Shown: piece by piece, positions 59,974-64,000 of the stretch
How positions within the stretch are numbered: the first letter of the stretch is position 1
Layout: every line of letters begins with the position of its first letter
NCBI GenBank assembly: GCA_025765615.1
Contig: JAIVFJ010000034.1
Span: 124,001 to 188,000, forward strand
DNA: 64,000 nt
Reading direction: 5' to 3'
Origin: Zopfochytrium polystomum
Lineage: Eukaryota > Chytridiomycota > Chytridiomycetes > Chytridiales > Chytridiaceae
Made by a program: the position numbers and the translations under genes
Notes under the pieces: model-generated
Database searches by the model: none
Told to the model about the DNA's origin: nothing
The model's input: only the letters and a program-made list of their open reading frames with translations

Positions 59974-62900
59974 ATGCCCAACATGGTCTCAGGAGGGACG
60001 ACAAAAATATTCCCAACCATGAAACCAGGCCGTCTCGTCAACGTCACCAAAACCACGGCCCAGCTCGGCGGCACCGCCGTCGACCTCGGCCCGGACATGC
60101 ACCTCCGGGCCGCTGGGGCAGCTGCAGCGTCCGACGCAACGCGCACCCCAACAGCCATCTGCTCGACATTGGTGATGCGGATGGCGAGGGGGCTGGAGTC
60201 TACGGCGGCGGGTCAGCGGGTGGTTGTGGTCGTTTTCGGCGGCGACGACGACGACCGGCTGCGGGATGCAGACCTTGCGCGGGTGAGCCGGCAGCGGGCG
60301 CGAGCGTTTCTTGGGGTGCCGGCGGAGCATGCGGAAGCGCGAGGTGCCGGCGGCGGCGGTGGAGTCGGGGAGGACGTGGGCGACGCTGCAGAACGCGGGG
60401 GCCGCGGGGACGTGAGTGCGAGTGGCGCCAGTGACGAGTCGTATGCGCCGTTGTTCCAGCTCGTCGAGTCGGCGTACTTACACATGCGACTGCTGCAGAG
60501 GGATCAAGCTGTTGTGGTCTGGTGGGGTCATCCTTGAACTTTTGAAGCTTCATTTCTAACAATTGCTCCGCAGCTCCTCCGCACCAGACTCCACCACCAC
60601 GACATCTCGCCACGCCATCCAGCACCTGTGCAACATCACCGCAGATCAGACGACGCCCCATCCAAGCCACCGCCTCGCCGAAAAGGCGCACTCCTTCCTC
60701 TCCGCCCTACTGGAGACCGTCGACCTTTCCACCCCCTACGGCTCCGGCTCGCGACAGCTGACGGCGTCCTTCGGCTTCGAATACCAATTCGACGCGCAGG
60801 GACACATGCAAGGCTTCAAAACAGTCCTCGCGTGGTACCCGCACGCGACGTTCAGCAGTGGCAGTGGCGGTGGGCCGCGGCGACGGCGGCTGCCGCGGCT
60901 CCTCCTGGACCTGCTTGCCGGCAGCGACGACGACGAGCGCGCGGCGCACCGGCTGGACGAGCTTCCGCGCGGCGCGTACGCGGAGGCGCTCGGTGCAGGG
61001 TGGAAGTCGCGGCGCGGGCGGGAGTGCGAGGTTGCGGCGGACGCGTTCCACGCGTGGCACGCGGACGCGGGGGATCTCGGGTTTAAGGCGCGGCAGATGA
61101 AGGCAGTGCGGAGGGCCGCGGTGGCGATGCTGCATCTGGCGGGGGTGAGGTTTGCGGCGGGGGCTGGCGAGGAGGGTGGGGACGGCCAGAGAACGCGCGT
61201 GGCGGACCGTGCGGGGCTGGAGTTTGCCGCGGAAGTGTTGGGGGTGGCCGTCGAGGATTTGGAGGCGGTGCTCCTCAACGAGAAGGGTGCCGAGGCGGCT
61301 GCGGGTGACGGCTCGCCGCCCGCTGCGGTCGCTTTGGATCCCGAGGCGTGCACTTCGCGGCGCGATGCCCTCGTCAACGCCATGTACGAGCGGATTGTCG
61401 CGTGGACCGTGGACCGCCTCAACTCGGCGTTTTGCCTGCCGGAAACTCGCGGATGGACGCATTACGTCTCGGTTACTGAGATTCCGATCCAAAGCGTGTC
61501 GGAAGCCGACCTCGTTGCTGGACGAACGTCGCTGCGAGATATTTTCAGTGCGTACGCGAGGGAGAGGTGTGTCACATTCATTGAGAGGGCGATCTTGACG
61601 GCTGGAAACGTGGTGGAAGCCGAGGCCGACAACGGAGGAACGAACGGTGCTGAGGGCGGTAGTGCTGCAAGCATCCTACAAGCCATCGAGTCTGCTGGGG
61701 GATCGAGCTACGGCCGTCACCCAAAGCCCTGGGACGGACTTTCCGTCACCAGCAGGTACAGTATATTGCGAGGGGAGACTGTCGGCTGGGTGAAGAGCGG
61801 GGTCATTAAACCCCATTTCCCCGCGAGGACTAAATCTCCGACTGCCTTACTCTTCATCGACACCCAGGGACCTGGTCGACCTCAACCGACATCTCAAGCT
61901 TGCCTTTTCGTCCCCGGACACGACCGCCACCATCCCACCTAGCACGCGTCCATCCCACTGGGCCGTCCCGGAACCCACCACAACCGCCTGGCTCACCCAA
62001 AACGCGACGCTCCCCGCCGTCGGACCACCCGCGCTCGCCCAGCTCGCCCGACTGATCCGACGCACCCGGCAGCAGCCACATCTTACTGAGCTCCTCAGCA
62101 GCGCGGCCGCGTCCGTCCAGCTCGCCGTGGTCGGCGGCGGCGGCGGCGGCGGTGCTGCTGCATCCCCCGCCGCGGCGCACGGCGGCGCCAGCGGCGGGCT
62201 GATCGCGGGCTCGCGGCGCGCGCTGGAGGACGTCGTGGAAGCGCTGGAGGACGCAGAGGCGTGGTTCGTAGTTTTGCCAGCCGGGGCCGGCGGCGGCGGG
62301 CGGGGGCGGCTGGACGTGGGGCAGCTTGTGCGGGAGGTCGCGGGGCTGCGGGTGGATGCGGTGTGTGCGGCGGACGGGGCGGTGGAGACGGTTGTGGTTG
62401 GCGTGGACGAGTTTGTGGTGCGGTACGGAGGGTTGGATGCTGCGGCGGGCGGTGGCGGCGGCGGTGAGGAGGGTGCGAGGGGGTTGCTTGCGGGGGCAGG
62501 GGTTGCGGGGAGGGTGCGGGCGGGGAGGGTGTATTTGACGGAGGACGGGTGGCGGGAGATGGAGACGAAGGCGGCGGCGGCGGCGGCGGCGGCGCGCGAG
62601 GCGGCGGTGTTGGAAGTCTCTGCGGGGTCGGACGACGAGGAGCGGGGCGGGGTGCGGCGCAGTTGGAAGGTATCGGTGGGTCCCGGAAAGGTTGACGGCG
62701 GCGAGCGGACGGGCGCGGCGCCGGCAAGGCGGGGCAAGAGGTCGCGGACGCGCCGGACTTGGCTGTGTGTGACGTGGTGCTTGACCTGGTGAGTGATGGC
62801 CGGTTTTTGTGTTGTGTTTCCACAACCACTTTGCTTACCGGTAAGAAGGTGGATACCGACAATATTCCTGCGTTGGTGCTGCAAGCTCAAGCACGAGAAC

Positions 62901-63978
62901 AAGATCGCATGGCGCGAAAAGGTAGCGGTAAGTATACGGCTTGCTTGCTCGAATGCGTTGAACGTTTCTCACCCTCTTCCGAATCTCCCCCTCCCCTGCT
63001 ACCACTCGTCCTCCCGGACCAATAAGCTTTGCATAATCATAGCGCTAATGTGCGGCATCGTGCTCTTCTTCATCATCGGGCTGAGCCAGATCCTATGCCC
63101 AAAGACCAACGTCCTCTCAGAGGGAGAAATCGCCTCCAGGTCGACGGTGGGCGACCCATACGTCATTCTCTACGGTGTGTACTACAGGATTCCGGATATC
63201 GTCACCGACCACGTGAACATGAACGGGTATCTTTCCAAAGCTGCAATTGAGGCGGTATGCTTGCTCTTAAACGACGATTTCGTTTTTCTTTTCGTTTTGA
63301 CGATCAAGCTTTGGCAGACTACTCTAGGGCAGGACGTCTCTGCAATGTTCTACAAACCCCTCGCATGGAGCAGCTACTGCCCGCTTCCGCAGCCGCCTGG
63401 CTTCGACAACGTTGACCGCACGATCCCGTCCAACGCGCAGAAAGTTTGGTGAGCACCGGCCCACATTTATTCCAACCAAGTTCTTCATCTAACCCCACCC
63501 CAACGAAAGGTACGCGCACCGCACATCCGGCACGCCCTACCTTCCTTCCATCGCCAAATACCAACGGGGCATCGTCGCGCGCGACGCGGTAGCCATCTCC
63601 GCGTACCTCAGCGGCGACCCGGCGCGGCGGCGGGTGCTGCGTCTCGGAGGGCGGCTGTACGACCTGACGCAGTACGTGGCGCAGAGCACGGCGAACGCGA
63701 GCAGCGATTTCCTGGGTAGCGAGGTGCGGGCGGCGGTCGAGGCGTTCGGCGACACGGGTGCGGACGCGGCGGGGGCGTTGCCGGCGCTGGTGTCGGGCGC
63801 GGCTGCCGGAGCTGGTGGGAATGCAACGGCGGCGGCGGCGTGGGAGAAGCGGCGGGCGTGTTTGGAGGGTTTGTTTTTTTGGGGGGTTGTGGACGAGCGG
63901 AACGGGGTGCGGTGCCGCGCGGCGAATGCGGTGCTGTTGGGGGCGACGGCGATAGTTTGTGTGTTGATTGGGATGAAG
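59974..63978 (+). CDS. chitin synthase with myosin-motor-like and cytochrome-b5-like domains (class V/VII type), truncated by the window edge
   Basis: Seven exons so far, phases consistent: 59974..60521, 60574..61755, 61868..62788, 62849..62927, 63027..63254, 63318..63448, 63510..63978 (GTAGGC follows); 1186 codons in the window, glycosyltransferase core outside. The myosin-like N-terminus includes ESAYLHMRLLQRDQAVVV, a P-loop position that reads CSSAPDSTTTTSRH instead of GxxxxGK[ST], and MYERIVAWTVDRLNSAF. After Gly-rich insertions comes the membrane region TWLCVTWCLTWWIPTIFLRW, AWREKVA, LMCGIVLFFIIGLSQILCPK, then the cytochrome-b5-like block RVLRLGGRLYDLTQYV, and a further TM (NAVLLGATAIVCVLIGMK) at the edge. 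Such enzymes make cell-wall chitin at the plasma membrane and reach it with secretory vesicles. The start at 59974 is the first ATG in frame; it is not confirmed. Confidence 0.88.
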
Positions 63979-64000
63979 GTAGGCGGGCGGGTATGGTTCT

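Noticed and set aside
60707..62902. Minus-strand frames of 220-350 residues opposite chitin synthase
   Set aside because: Antisense shadows of Gly/Ala-rich exons; low complexity and no motifs.

Overview
The window is nuclear DNA from a eukaryote and reads best as a zoosporic (chytrid-like) fungus. Genes are GC-rich and split by many short GT-AG introns. Intergenic DNA is littered with homopolymers and GA/CA/GT microsatellites. The gene content is fungal: a myosin-motor/cytochrome-b5 type chitin synthase, an Sfp1-like zinc finger, GDP-mannose pyrophosphorylase and a mitochondrial aconitase. There are also three members of a WW-rich repeat family with an F-box-like N-terminus. The species call is an inference. 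Exon coordinates were worked out by hand from splice sites, reading phase and family conservation; almost all multi-exon models close in frame.

Layout. 0.7-12.9 kb: hemerythrin-type protein (-), four-TM membrane protein (+), a small membrane-anchored protein (+) with a decayed copy of its second exon upstream, PPR-like protein (-), peroxisomal-type KAPA synthase (-), small coiled-coil protein (+). 13.1-20.6 kb: seven-exon GDP-mannose pyrophosphorylase (-) and the Sfp1-like factor (+). 21.4-28.2 kb: repeat-rich accessory block with four initiator-tRNA-Met copies (one degenerate), a WW-repeat gene, a WW-repeat relic, one orphan gene and a 130-143 bp minisatellite. 28.6-33.1 kb: two tandem paralogous genes on the minus strand, each built largely of micro-exons (14, 21, 31, 60, 71, 78 and 87 nt) that encode a cysteine-free, Gly/Ala/Lys repeat protein behind a hydrophobic leader. 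34.0-39.8 kb: 14-exon aconitase (+) and a triple-MSP-domain protein (-). 40.2-43.1 kb: a complete-looking hAT transposon with an 8-bp target duplication. 43.3-49.3 kb: SRPBCC-like protein (-), second WW-repeat gene (-), LRR transmembrane protein with one LRR per exon (+). 49.3-59.6 kb: fifth tRNA-iMet with a repeat shared with the 23.8 kb copy, tRNA-His, an intronless bacterial-type SDR, a Cys-rich GPI-like protein, the third WW-repeat gene, and decayed ankyrin and RBR/zinc-finger genes. 60.0-64.0 kb: chitin synthase, cut by the right edge.

The most unusual system is the micro-exon pair at 28.6-33.1 kb. Ten exons have the same lengths and phases in both genes except for the leader exon, and each protein carries an internal duplication of a three-exon cassette (31 + 78/87 + 60 nt). 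This resembles in architecture, not in sequence, the micro-exon genes of secreted variable proteins in parasites. Other points of note are the multicopy initiator tRNAs, the WW-repeat family, a GC-AG intron in aconitase, a PTS1-like tail and a stop-free 96-nt intron in KAPA synthase, and a degenerate Walker A in the chitin synthase motor domain.
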